The notes under the pieces: generated by a model
What the model saw: the letters and a program-made list of their open reading frames with translations, nothing else
Database searches by the model: none
What the model was told of the DNA's origin: nothing
Assembly: GCA_944548615.1 (NCBI GenBank)
Contig: OX155973.1
Span: forward strand, 5,185,155-5,249,154
Source: Micropterix aruncella
Lineage: Eukaryota > Arthropoda > Insecta > Lepidoptera > Micropterigidae
Direction of reading: 5' to 3'
DNA: 64,000 nt
Part shown: positions 1 through 14,100 of the stretch, one piece after another
How positions within the stretch are numbered: the stretch's first letter is position 1
How the letters are laid out: every line of letters starts with the position of its first letter
Program-made: the position numbers and the translations under genes

Positions 1-83
1 CGAATGCAACTTTATCAGTGAGTTTTAATAGGTATGTTATAAAATGAAAAAAAACGCATTTGTATTACATATTTTAATTTTTT

Positions 84-690
84 TTAAAATATCGACTTAC
101 ATAAATACATGTGGTAAATTTGAGGAGGTTGGTTTTTGCTAACTAATGCATCAATATTTCCTTTAATATTTGCTGTTGATAAACGAAGCAACTGGGTAAA
201 ATTGACATCAGAGAGGGAACATGTATATTTTGACTTCATAAATTTCATGTTGGAAAAGCTGCTTTCGCAAAGATACGCTCTTGTCAGCATTGATCCCAGT
301 GCAAGCCCTATGTTTCGCAAGTTGGGGTATCGTTCTTCTGGCAGCAACTTGAAAAAGCCAAACCAGTTTTAGTTCTTCCTTGGTAAAAAGGATCTGATTT
401 CAAATCACACAATTCCAGTTGAATGTCTGCTCTGCCTCCATTTTCAACCGAAATTGTAAGGGGGAGTAAAAACTGAAATGTCTGTTTCGATTTTCGAATT
501 CGCTAAATCGATTTTCGAATTCTTCTGCAATTGTGTCATGTATTTTATGTGGGGTAAATTTGAAACTTCCTCAATGTCCTTTATTTCTTCAAATGCTCCG
601 CGGACCCCAAAAGTGAGGTTGCGGGTCACATGTTGGACAGCCCTGATATAGGGTATTAGGTTGCTCAATGCCATACTACGTTTTGGCAAA
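84..690 (-). pseudogene. hAT-type transposase C-terminal remnant
   Basis: Frame 84-347 reads RYPNLRNIGLALGSM, YLCESSFSNMKFMKSKY and SLSDVNF, the hAT dimerisation region of the GTF2IRD2-like branch. Just upstream on -, in other frames, EEFENRFSEFENR and LELCDLKSDPF match the expected preceding sequence. Several frame changes and stops show it is dead. The far end (545-690) is less certain. Confidence 0.75.
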
Positions 691-1586
691 TAGGATGTTA
701 CTTAGAAACGCAGTGCGTTTAACGCTAAATAATAACGCATGGCTTCTTCCTTCGTCGTTTCTCGTGGTGGATGCACGGTTCCGTCGAGAGAAATTCGCTT
801 CTTTATAATGATATTGTTCCTTATTCTGGGTTGAATAAAATTTGTTTGACTTTCTAAAATGCTAATATGTTAAACGTTGCAAGTTCTAAATGTGGCTTTC
901 ATTGTTCCAATAGATGGCGTTCTAAACACGTATCCTATTTCAAAATAAAATAATAGTAAACAAATTTGTAAATTATAGCTGTTATTATTTTAATATTATT
1001 TACTTACATAAGATGTCAATTTTTTATTTTGTATACAGGTTACAATACATAATAATTAGGCGATTCAAGTTTAAATCTAATATATGGTATTTTAATCTTT
1101 CTGCATTTTTGCTGCTATGCAGTCAGCCTACCATTCATTATCAATGTTATTATAGATGACCAAATAAATTACTATTAAATTCGCCGTCTGCTATCAGCGC
1201 CACCTGCATTTTGCCGACGACAAAAGGTTGCCAAATCGTACTATGGAGTTGAGCAGTCTAATACCATATATAATCAATGCTTATACGAAATGTTAGGAGC
1301 TTATCAGTATCTCACCAAAGCACTGTCTAAACGATATCACTTCTAGCTAATCTTCATTCTTCCTTTATCAATCCACAACTACTGTAACAGTGGAACTATA
1401 AATATTTGTTGTCGTGGCCCTAGTGCGTGTGGTGAAAGTGCAGAAAAATATCATGGGATCAGCAATCCTGGAGAATCCCCCATTATTCTGCGAATCTGTT
1501 TATATGCATTTTCTTACGGTTACTAAAGTAGATGGATACTATAAATAAGTTTTTAAATATTGTATCAAATCTTTTAATATTGTATC
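691..1586. other. AT-rich stretch, no gene seen
   Basis: No coding signal. About 1155-1255 is a reverse copy of a dispersed repeat also seen near 30868-31000 and 41925-42030 (shared words include TTGGCAACC and CGCTGATAGCA). Confidence 0.5.
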
Positions 1587-1642
1587 TTTCACAATAGTCA
1601 CCTACTTTCACTTTCAAGTGAAAGTAGGTGACTATTGTGAAA
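1587..1642. repeat. Perfect 27-bp palindrome with 2-nt loop
   Basis: Arms 1587-1613 and 1616-1642 are exact reverse complements (core CACCTACTTTCACTT). It would fold as a near-continuous hairpin. Confidence 0.95.
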
Positions 1643-1689
1643 CTAGGTGATCTGAATATATCACCGTATCATTGTGTATCTCAGGTATT

Positions 1690-1870
1690 ATCGAGGGGTG
1701 TCGATTAGGTACTACGGGCGAACCCACCACTCCAGGGGTTTTAATAACGAGATCGTGCTATTCTGTCTACCATAGAGTGAACGTAATGACCACCTTGGAT
1801 GGCCATTCCCGCCGATTGGCGGTTTTCAGCTGTGACGATTTGCGGCCGCCTATATTCGTATTTATGCAAT
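1690..1870 (+). repeat. Family A repeat, truncated 5' copy
   Basis: Carries the family A opening (TACGGGCGAACCCACCACTCC, then GAGTGAACGTAATGAC) and then diverges. Confidence 0.7.
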
Positions 1871-2650
1871 TATGTAATTATTGGGTCCTTACATATGAAG
1901 TTCCTGTTCTATAAATGAAATTTAGGGCCCACAGTTTTGTATGAAAAATATATATTTAATTAATAGAAATATTGACACCTATTATCTATGCAGATTTGTC
2001 ATTTTAATGGAAGTTGCTTAATTTCTCTGCTGTAAAACTTTCGTGGACAGGAATGAAATCGTAGAAGGCGTTTTTCACCGACTATTCAAAGTTGTTTTTT
2101 TCCCTTGTAAAAAGTTATCTATATTCTGAAAAAAATTAAACTCTATTGGAGCAAGTTTTAGAAAGTGCGGTGGGTGACCAAGAGTCTTCAGACGCAACTC
2201 CTGCAACTTTGCGACTGTTTGCAGTGAAATCTGTGGTTATTACGTCGTCATGCAGAAGCAGTGGCTATGAGCGATTGTCCAGGCTCGGTTATTTAATCAT
2301 GAGCTTCTCCATCATTGTTTGCAGTTCATAACAGTACACATTTACGGTAACTGTATAGCCAGACTGCAGGAAGCTGTATAGAAAACATCGGCACGGGATC
2401 TCATATTTGAAAATTATACAAATTGTCAACTTTACCATGGTTGCAAAAACGAAAATATTTGAGCAAAAACAAACGAGGGAAAGACAAATAAACAGCTGAT
2501 TCTTTAAATAGATTAACATGGCCTTGAATTAAAATTTATTTGAACTCGAAATTCCAACTCAAACCCAAGTTATACAAGTTCAAAGTGGCCAGTGTGAAGA
2601 AACAGCAATTACATAGATAAGGACCCAATATATGCGGAAAAGTTGCTATT
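1871..2650. other. No gene seen
   Basis: AT-rich sequence without conserved frames. I see nothing in it beyond a short inverted match of GGGTCCTTACATATG with 2617-2636. Confidence 0.4.
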
Positions 2651-2654
2651 AGTA

Positions 2655-3210
2655 TGCATGCATGCAGGAGCTCAACAAATTGGGAAAATCCAACAAAATC
2701 ACCCTAATATGGATACCGGGTCACCAAGGTATACCCGGAAACGAAGAGGCCGACAGACTGGCAAAACTGGGCACACTGGATTGCCCAGTGGAGCCAGCTG
2801 TAGGGGTCCCCTTCGCTACAGGTAAGAAAATCATCAGGGACTGCTTGGAGCAGGAACATCGGGCTTCCTGGAAACAGAGTCAGGGATGTCGCCAGGCAAA
2901 AGCCACGATGGAGCAACCACAACAGAAGAAAACCAAGGCCCTACTTGACATGAGCAAGAAGAACCTTAGAACCGCTATCGGTCTCCTCACCGGACACACG
3001 ACCCTTAGAGCTCATCTATTCAACCTTGGCTTGACTGAGAGTAAGGATTGCCGAATATGTGGCGAGGAACCTGAAGACAGCATACACATTGTTGGTCGCT
3101 GTCCAGGGCTCGCCGCCAAAAGACACAGTTTACTGGGACGAGCCTTTCTCGAACCCAGCGATGACCTACTTGGACTGGTAAGAAGTACCGGGCTACTAGC
3201 TGACCATTGA
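2655..3210 (+). pseudogene. Non-LTR retrotransposon ORF2 3' end: RNase H plus zinc knuckle
   Basis: Open to the natural stop at 3210. WIPGHQGIPGNEEADRLAK is the last RNase H block (H...E..D). Further on, CRICGEEPEDSIHIVGRC is a CCHC-type motif usual at the ORF2 end in I/Jockey-group LINEs. The 5' end is cut near 2655, as in a truncated insertion. A (CTA)n tract follows at 3291-3314. Confidence 0.88.
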
Positions 3211-3290
3211 CCTAACCACACAGTGGGTAGTTACAAAAGACCTTACAGATCTAGGTGACATCAAGGGCTGGAAACAAGCCCCCCAGTCCA

Positions 3291-3314
3291 TCTACTACTA
3301 CTACTACTACTACT
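3291..3314. repeat. (CTA)n microsatellite
   Basis: Eight CTA units, about 80 bp after the LINE stop codon. Possibly its 3' tail. Confidence 0.9.
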
Positions 3315-3354
3315 GCATACACTAACTCCTACAAACAAAATTTCGAGGGTCGAA

Positions 3355-4040
3355 AACGTGCCGTCGTCAGGTTCATTTCCGTGATTGGCTCTCGTAAGGG
3401 TTTATGGACGTCACGATCCACAGTCAAGCTATGCCAGCCACCCGCAAGAGTCCAATGCCTCACTGCGAAACACTGGGAAGTGCACCCAGTGGGCCAACCT
3501 GGCGTCCTTACTACCATATTTGGACGAGTTTCTCCGTCTTACAGTTTGGTCACCGATTCGAGCCTCTACCTAAAGTTAGTGGTAATTCAGATGGAATTTG
3601 TCGTGGATCCGTGGCGTCTTTTGCCCGTCATCACTCGGGATCGGGTGGCCAACGTATCGATTCTAAGGATATATGACGTCAGGTCGACAACTACCCCTGC
3701 TGCTGAAGAAATATACGTTTCCAGACTCCCCTAGTTATTCGCCCGATTATGCAAGCTAGGTTGATACAGCCCGTTGTGCAAACTGCCTATTTCCGGCCGA
3801 GGTACTCCCCTGGATCCACACGTCTGACCCCAAATATTCTCGACTGCAGGCTGCAGCCGCTGTCAGAGTTCACAGCGGTCCTTCCGGGTTAAGTCCCTCT
3901 TCGAGGAGGCTACCGGATGGAAGCTGAACCGTGAGTTGAGCTGATCTAGAAGACACAGACAGGCCATCAAGCCTAAGCTGTAAAGAATCATTAGAAACCC
4001 AACGGTCAGTGCTGGGTCCAGTTTTGTTCACCTTGTATGG
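3355..4040 (+). repeat. Family A dispersed repeat
   Basis: Contains the family landmarks: CACTGGGAAGTGCACCCAGTG, GGATCGGGTGGCC, the GACTCCCC region, GGTACTCCCCTGGAT, and a 3' part with CTTCGAGGAGGCTACCGGAT. Open frames through it are not shared between copies, so I treat it as non-coding. Confidence 0.8.
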
Positions 4041-4249
4041 TACGTTCTTCGAGGTGTACCCTAATCACATCGCAGAGCAGCTACTTTGCTGACATTTTTT
4101 CGCAATTGTCTAAGTAGTGGATAGCTTCAACAAGGATCTTGACACGCAACCTCAACACAATATTCTCTGGTAAACGCCTAATAAGAAGCAGTCAAGCAAC
4201 AAAAAGATCTTGAAATAACAATTTTTGATGATCTCATATTATGCATATG

Positions 4250-4305
4250 CAGCATCGGGCGTGGTCAGTACTTGGATGGGTGACCGCCTGAGTACTGCCA
4301 CGTAA
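4250..4305 (+). pseudogene. 5S rRNA 3'-half fragment
   Basis: GCAGCATCGGGCGTGGTCAG followed by TACTTGGATGGGTGACCGCC matches the second half of animal 5S rRNA almost exactly (including the box C region), then decays. The first half is absent. It abuts a MITE, so it is a 5S-derived SINE piece or a relic of insertion into 5S DNA. Confidence 0.85.
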
Positions 4306-4545
4306 TACGCTAGAGCGGAATGTGAAATGAGCTGTTGTAACTTTTTGGCATTAAAACTACCCACTGCATCTGAATCTAAGACAGCACGAATGTGTTCAAA
4401 CTTATTCGGACGAATATATGTTTAACAGGTAGTTTTAGGCGATCGTTCGTTTAATGTTCCGCTCACGTAGTGCCCTATCTTGTTAGCTTGAACTAATTTT
4501 AGTTTTAGTTCAGAAAGAAACGCCATCGGACCCAATGTTTGTTAG
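4306..4545. mobile_element. TIR MITE (family M), degraded copy
   Basis: Same family as 13150-13440 and 17185-18110: GCGGAATGTGAAATGAGC... start, AAAACTACCCACTGC, CAAACTTATTCGGACG and a GAACTAATTTTAGTTTTAGTTCA end. The outer left TIR is missing next to the 5S piece. Confidence 0.7.
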
Positions 4546-5100
4546 ATATTAAGGTAGGCCGTTACCGTACGGAGTATAAAGGTTGGAAAAAAAGCGCACA
4601 TCCCCATTTAAAATTGTTGCTAGGCATCTTCTCTTGAAAATACACGACCAGGTTACAACAGATTACCTAACGAGTTTATTAATAGTACTTGTTGAAATGG
4701 GGTCTTGAGATCATTTTTTGAAAAACAACCAGTTATCATTGTGTTATCTTACAACACTTTTTTGGGTCAGGCATGAATTCTACGGCAATATTAGTGCTCG
4801 CTTACACCACACGCATGCCCTACGTAATCCAATGTTTATACTTTGTCCTATTTCTTTGTGAAATGTTTCAATAACGTCTTGCTTAACTATTGTATGTTTT
4901 TTTTATTATTGAATGTTGTGATAGATTAATTCTACTGAGATATGTTTCATGTGTTGCAATAAATAAATAAACGAATAAATACACATGTGGAATATTTTTG
5001 TGTTTTATTTTGTTTCTTTTTCTTTTGATGGTGCAATACGGTTCCCGATATTACTTGCTCAAAGGGTTGACATTTAAAATGTGGTCGAGATGATTGTTTC
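4546..5100. other. No gene seen
   Basis: AT-rich. An AATAAATAAATAAACGAATAAAT run at about 4959-4980 resembles a LINE tail. No protein similarity seen. Confidence 0.4.
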
Positions 5101-5317
5101 ATTGTTCTTTCCTGGCCCGGCAACCACTGAGGAGGGTAGTATTGTTAATGCGGTATTGTTGCGGCAGGCCGCACTTTGATTTTTATATGAAACCGCATGT
5201 TATCAACGAACTGAGTTGTGGCCAGCCATCAACCGCTCCGGTTGCCTTGGGGCTGCAGCGAGCCGCACCGGTTGAATGATGCGGCGCGCCGCATCCACGC
5301 ACTCGGCGCGGTTAGCC

Positions 5318-6158
5318 CAGGGTTGGATTTCGTAGTATAATTATACTATTTGTACCATAATTTCATAATGTGTAGTATGTAGTATCGTAATGCCAGTATA
5401 CTACACGAAAATACCATAATTTTGCCTTTAGGTCGACCGGCTTGTTTTATTAGTTGAGTCATTTTGCTTTTTATTATTATACTTGAAAGATATATTATTT
5501 TATTATTATACAAAGAAATTTCTGTCTGTATGGAAACATCGAATCGGGCAATGATAAATGCTCTGGAATTCCCCTCGTAATGTTTTACTATTCTTGTCGT
5601 AGTATGGGTGTATTTTATGTATGCGTGTGCGTGATAATGATGTGTGGGCAATGATAATTGATATGGCATAGCGATATTTTCGAGTACCACCTTCCTACGA
5701 ATTACTGCAAGCCGCTAGCTCGCACGAATATTTGAAGTTTGACGAAATTTGAAAGAGATTTCAACATTTTTGTCAGATAAAGGACATTATTAGAGTGTGT
5801 GTGTGTATACATTGCTGTTTCTAGTGCTTTGACAATTTTTTAAATATATTTTGTGGTCGTAATTTTTAATGATGAGTGAAAGCGAGGACGAAGGAAAGGC
5901 TGGTGTTTCAACACCAAAGAAAAAACGCGTTGAAAGAGGAGATGTAATTGTAAATATTTGTAATTGTAATTGTATCTAATATTTGTAATTGTAAATATAT
6001 TTAATATATGCAATTTTGATAACAAAAAACGAATGCAATTTTGTTTTAATTCAATACAGAATCGGCAATAAACGAAACGTAGTATAATTTTAGGCAAGTA
6101 GTATATTTTTAAGTTCCATAGACAATAATTTTCTGAGGGCCTGAATCCAACCCTGGGT
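5318..6158. mobile_element. Nested TIR element, about 840 bp
   Basis: Begins CCCAGGGTTGGATT and ends AATCCAACCCTGGG, a 14-bp perfect TIR. It is flanked by GTTAGC/TTAG on both sides (GCGGTTAG...TTAGCCGC), so the target duplication is 4-6 bp. Mostly AT-rich. A short leader frame lies inside at 5869. Confidence 0.85.
5869..5979 (+). pseudogene. 36-codon leader with PKKKRV nuclear-import motif
   Basis: MMSESEDEGKAGVSTPKKKR then VERGD and a low-complexity end. An acidic start followed by a classical basic nuclear localisation motif looks like the N-terminus of a transposase, left in an internally deleted element. The function is inferred from position only. Confidence 0.4.
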
Positions 6159-6220
6159 TAGCCGCAAGCGCCCCTTCCCGCTACAGTCAGTCGCTAGACA
6201 CTACGCAGGGCGCGCGTGCC

Positions 6221-6343
6221 ATGGAGTTTGATTCAGAAAAGTTCAATTCAGAAATCAAAGAACGCCCCGCTAAATGGGATATCAAATGCGCTGATTATGC
6301 AGACAGAAATAAAAAGTTGATTAAAGCAGAAATAAAAAGCTGA
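6221..6343 (+). pseudogene. Truncated MADF-domain protein (41 codons)
   Basis: Starts MEFDSEKFNSEIKERPAKWD and continues with CADYADRNKK. The pattern of acidic start, W-D and Y.DR..K is the first half of the MADF DNA-binding fold found in Harbinger second proteins. A TGA at 6341 ends it before the middle of the domain. Confidence 0.7.
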
Positions 6344-6360
6344 CGAGTGCTGTGGACCGC

Positions 6361-6392
6361 AGGCCTAAAAGGCACTAGCGCCTTTTAGGCCT
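6361..6392. repeat. 13-bp hairpin
   Basis: AGGCCTAAAAGGC and its exact reverse complement around ACTAGC. Confidence 0.9.
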
Positions 6393-6417
6393 TGAGTCAA
6401 ATGACCACGTGACGAAT

Positions 6418-6560
6418 AGTGGGGAGCCAGCGACAAAAAAGAGCATGTTTTGGAAAAGCTGATACTTTCAGATCAGACAGTATTTTGGCCATAGAATGCC
6501 GGGTTATAGTCAACAGGCCAGCTCGGGACAGCTGGCGCTGGCGTACTAGCAGTGGCGGCG
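6418..6560 (+). repeat. Dispersed repeat, second copy at 53146-53280
   Basis: Shared words: CAGCGACAAAAAAG, GATACTTTCAGAT, AGTATTTTGGCCATA and CTGGCGCTGGCGTACTAG. Confidence 0.75.
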
Positions 6561-6585
6561 CTAGGCGTCGGCGACGTCGGCGACC

Positions 6586-6624
6586 GCCGACGGCCTCGCA
6601 CCTGAGGGGTGCGAGGCCGTCGGC
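6586..6624. repeat. 17-bp GC-rich hairpin
   Basis: GCCGACGGCCTCGCACC and its exact reverse complement around TGAGG. It lies immediately before the 619-bp tandem array. Confidence 0.93.
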
Positions 6625-6626
6625 AA

Positions 6627-9985
<3,359 letters not shown>

Positions 9986-10188
9986 TTTTTTTAAAGAATT
10001 CGTTTAAAGGATGACACTTTGATGAAAAAATTAAAATAATAAAAGCCACTTACATAGCTGGAAGGTTTTCACGGACTGGACTGTAAAACAGACTGGACTG
10101 GACTAAAACCTTCCAGCTATGTAAGTGGCTTTTATTATTTTAATTTTTTCATCAAAGTGTCATCCTTTAAACGAATTCTTTAAAAAAA
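9986..10188. repeat. Perfect 84-bp inverted repeat, 35-nt spacer
   Basis: Arms 9986-10069 and 10105-10188 match at all 84 positions. The spacer holds repeated ACTGGACTG words. (TA)n arrays lie on both sides. Confidence 0.97.
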
Positions 10189-10217
10189 GATTTTACAAAA
10201 AACCAATCAAATATTAA

Positions 10218-10432
<215 letters not shown>

Positions 10433-10436
10433 AAAA

Positions 10437-10740
10437 TATACCAAAATATATTTAGGCCGTTTTGAAAGAAAACATTTCTACGGGCTATTATGTAGTAGAA
10501 GTTTTAGATTATTTTAAAAGAAATTAATTTAAATATCAAATTATCTCAGCATTTTCAACTAGCCATAGATCGTTTTGAACGAAATTTGTGATTTCTACCT
10601 CATTTTTCTAAGGTTTCTAGGTCGTTTTGATAAAAAATAGTTTTACCAATCGATAGAACGACCCAAGGCGTATATACCGATTAAACATGTTTGGATCCAA
10701 AACCGATTTAGATCGTGTTGTTCGCCGACTCCTCATATAA
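10437..10740 (+). mobile_element. Element B, 3' part
   Basis: Matches 16786-17090: GCCGTTTTGAAAGAAA, GATCGTTTTGAACGAAATTT, CCGATTTAGATCGTG and the end TTCGCCGACTCCTCAT. The left half is missing beside the (TA)n array. Confidence 0.75.
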
Positions 10741-11075
10741 TAAACCAATTCCCAAATACAAAAAAACATCTCCTAATATCCAAAACCATTTTTATTTCAG
10801 GTGAAAATAAAAAAAATAGGTACTATCTTGTTTAGTTTCACATAAAGAGTTAAAGGTTTGATCTACTTGGGTTTGAACGGTTTGGTTTACTGTCTCGAAC
10901 TCAATTACGATTATCAGGTATTAACCAGATAACGAAATGTAGACTTTTGATATAATATCTACATATAAAAGCGAGATGAACGCATTACGAAAATAAGACA
11001 GCAGCGGCGAAAACACGGTTTTACGGTTAAATAAACCGCTGCTTCAATACCTCATTTTTCTCTGATCCAAAAAAC

Positions 11076-11154
11076 ATGAAACTTGTGTCATTAGCACACT
11101 TCGTATGGATGTTATTAGTGTTGTCGTTTGTGGAAATAGCAAATGGAACTAAAG
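11076..11154 (+). CDS. Gene A exon 1 (signal peptide)
   Basis: ATG at 11076 opens 26 codons beginning MKLVSLAHF with a hydrophobic core and a small-residue end (EIANGTK), which looks like a cleavable signal peptide. It stops at a strong donor (AAAG/GTAAGG) in phase 1. Exon 2 begins with two leftover bases, so the phases agree. Joining this exon to exon 2 across 4.4 kb is an inference from phase and from the lack of another candidate first exon. Gene B uses a longer anchored exon here. Confidence 0.7.
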
Positions 11155-14100
11155 GTAAGGTTGGGCATTTTATGGTTATATGTATTAGACAATAGATGTT
11201 TTTTTTAAATTAAAATAAAAAATTAATCCTTCGAGTAGCGGCATAATTTCATGGCAGACCGCGGCAATTTATTGGAATTTCTTTGCAATATCGCCGCGCT
11301 CGACAAAAAGTAGTATACCTATGGAACTACTATAGCAATCATAAAAGACAAACTGTGCAATGATCACATTGAAATATCGTATATAGAATATTGAAATCCT
11401 ATTTTGTATAACAATTAGATAATTATGAACAAAAATGAGAAATTTGAAAAAGTGAAAAAAAACGGCATTTCTAACTTATAGTTGTCTTACGGGAAAATGC
11501 GGAACCCTATTTAGAAATTTTAAATACTATCGTGATCTTTATTAGATTCTCTATGAAAGGTAATATTTCGTCTCTCTATAAAGGTAATATAAAAACCATT
11601 AAGAATTTTGATGATTTGTCGAAAAAAAAATGATGATGTTTGACAATGGAATTTTACCAGAAATATTTGAGAAATTACGCGATATCCAATATCCGCGTCA
11701 AGATGTTAAAGTGAAAAAAACTTTAAAATTGAAAAACGGGAAATAATGTTAAAAATAATGAGAAATTAATTAATAATTTAGTGAATAAGTAAATTTATCA
11801 ATCTGTCACGATAACAGGGAATTGTCAGAAACGTAATGTTACGAATTATCACCATAAATATACCACCACAATTCAGACAATAAATATAGCTATTTTTACT
11901 TCTATTTCTATATAAAACCATTCCATAATAACTGTCACTAAAACTAAAATTTTGACGCTGACAGTTAAAATTACCCAAATTTGAATCTATAAGCTGTGGT
12001 CAAATTTCGATCTATGTTTGACGATAAAATTGCGACTCTATGTAATTTTTACAATATTCATATTTCTCATTTGTGGCATACTTAGAAACTTATAAATAAA
12101 TAAACGTTACAAAACAAATATAATTCATAATTCCTTGCTAAGCGGACTCTTCACTTTGTTTAATAAATTGCACCCTTGCGAAGCCCGAAGGGGCGGGTCG
12201 CTAGTAATATTATATATAAAACAAACTTTCCTGGGTATATTGTTTTGTTTTTCGGAAAATCAAAAAGAATTAAATTATGCGATATTTTAGGATTTCTCGT
12301 CAAAACGTTCGTTTACGTAGCAATTAAGCATTCTAAGTATTTGTAAAAAAACAGTATAAGAAAAAAATATAAGCAAAACAAATACACTTTAATAAAAAGT
12401 TACCCTTTTTAGTGTAAATAGAGCGGTTGTTTTATCATAACAACCAAGTGTAACGGACCTTAAGTCCATTACATACGATCAACAAATGCATCGATTTCCA
12501 GTGAAAGCCACAGATACAATTCGGCTATTATTTTGACTCGTGTAGCTATGAATCAGCACGATGAAACAATACTTTTACTCGGAATATTTTCGGATTGCAT
12601 CATTTCACGGCATATATAAACCGGCGACAAAGCAACCAAATTATCATTCCCCGAGTGATCACCTTGCCCCAAGGTTGCGACGGCATATCCGGTACCCCTT
12701 TTACGAGGTCGCTGAACGGATCCGGCTCCTTGGTTTCCTTTCCTCATTCTCCCTGAGTCTCGAAGCATCAGTCTGTAATCCCAACAGACTCGAGCCGTGT
12801 CCAGTACAAGATACTAGGAGCACACGCACAATCCTCATCCACTATTCCTACTTATATAACCTCCGTCGCGCAACCCTCGCGCGTTATAACTGGCAATATA
12901 AAACCTTCGATCAATAAATGCCTTCTACTTCATTCAAGACCGCCTGTCATTACGGAGATAACTCGAAAGTTGACACCACCACCTCACACCGAACAACCTG
13001 GAGTCTTGTGAGGGGTGGTCCCTCACACAAGCTTGATCTTAAAGCCACTCTTCATTACGTGCTCATTTTTTTTCTGATTTTTTAAAAACATAATTTCTGT
13101 GACAATATATTACAGTGAAAATGGGCTCGATTGCGAATCTCTTGGACTAAAATCTGAAATTAGTTAATGTGAACGAGACAGAGCAGTATGTCAGAGTGGA
13201 ATGCGAAATGAACAGTTATCACTTTTTCGTACGTAAACTACCCACCGAAGATAAAGCAGCTGTATCAAACACCGTACGAAATGTGTTCAAACTTATTCGG
13301 GCGTCTATAAGTTCGACAGGTAGGTTTGGTGCGGGAAAATCGACGATAGTTTATTTCGTATTCCGTTCTAACCTATTGCTCTGTCTCGTGCGGTTGAACT
13401 AAGTTCCTATTTTAGTTCACAATGAAACGCAATCGAGCACAATGTATGTAATTAAAATGGAAGAAATTAAATACGGACATCGTTTAAGATGCTGTTCGTC
13501 CACATTGAGGGGTTTCAATCGCTACGGGCGAACACGCCACTTTAGGGAGTTATAACGATTTTATATGGAGTGAACGCAATGACTTTGAGGACAAACACAA
13601 TCTACAGATGTACGCCATCAGCCAGTAAGAGCCAGAAGCCTTATCGCTAGGCACTGGGAAGTGCCACCTAGCGGGCGCCTTTACTAACAGATTTCTCCAT
13701 CCTTCAGTCCGCTCATAGATTAGAGGTCGCTTGCGCGGCCTCTACCTGACGTTAGGGATCGTCTATTAATCACGTGAGGCTCGAAAGGGGGGGAGGGGGT
13801 TCGGAAATAATCATGAAATGTCACAAGGATCGTCAGCAGCTTGCGGGAACGACGTGCCAGCTGTGTGGACTGCACTTCTGTACAAAGAAAAATGTTAAGG
13901 CACATGTTAATTCATGTCACAAGCAACCTAATGATCCGAGCAATAATAGTCCAGAGATGCACAATGTTCGTCTTTCAGGCATCCTCACGCGACGATCGAT
14001 CGCTAAATGGAGACAGATTCTCTGCGTAGTGTGCGAAAATGATGACACCGATTGGCTTGATGAGACCGACGTTGATCTTCAACAAAGCACAGTGCCAACA

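Larger units (their letters stand above)
5101..6343 (+). mobile_element. PIF/Harbinger-like remnant with MADF leader, split by a second element
   Basis: GC-rich flank with GGCAGGCCGCAC and CGCGCCGC repeats (5101-5317) continues at 6159 after a nested insertion and runs into the MADF-type reading frame at 6221. The combination of a short GC-rich leader and a MADF protein is typical of Harbinger elements. Element ends were not identified. Confidence 0.5.

Noticed and set aside
12561..12917. 118-codon plus frame with a start codon
   Set aside because: Located entirely in the solo LTR. No domain.
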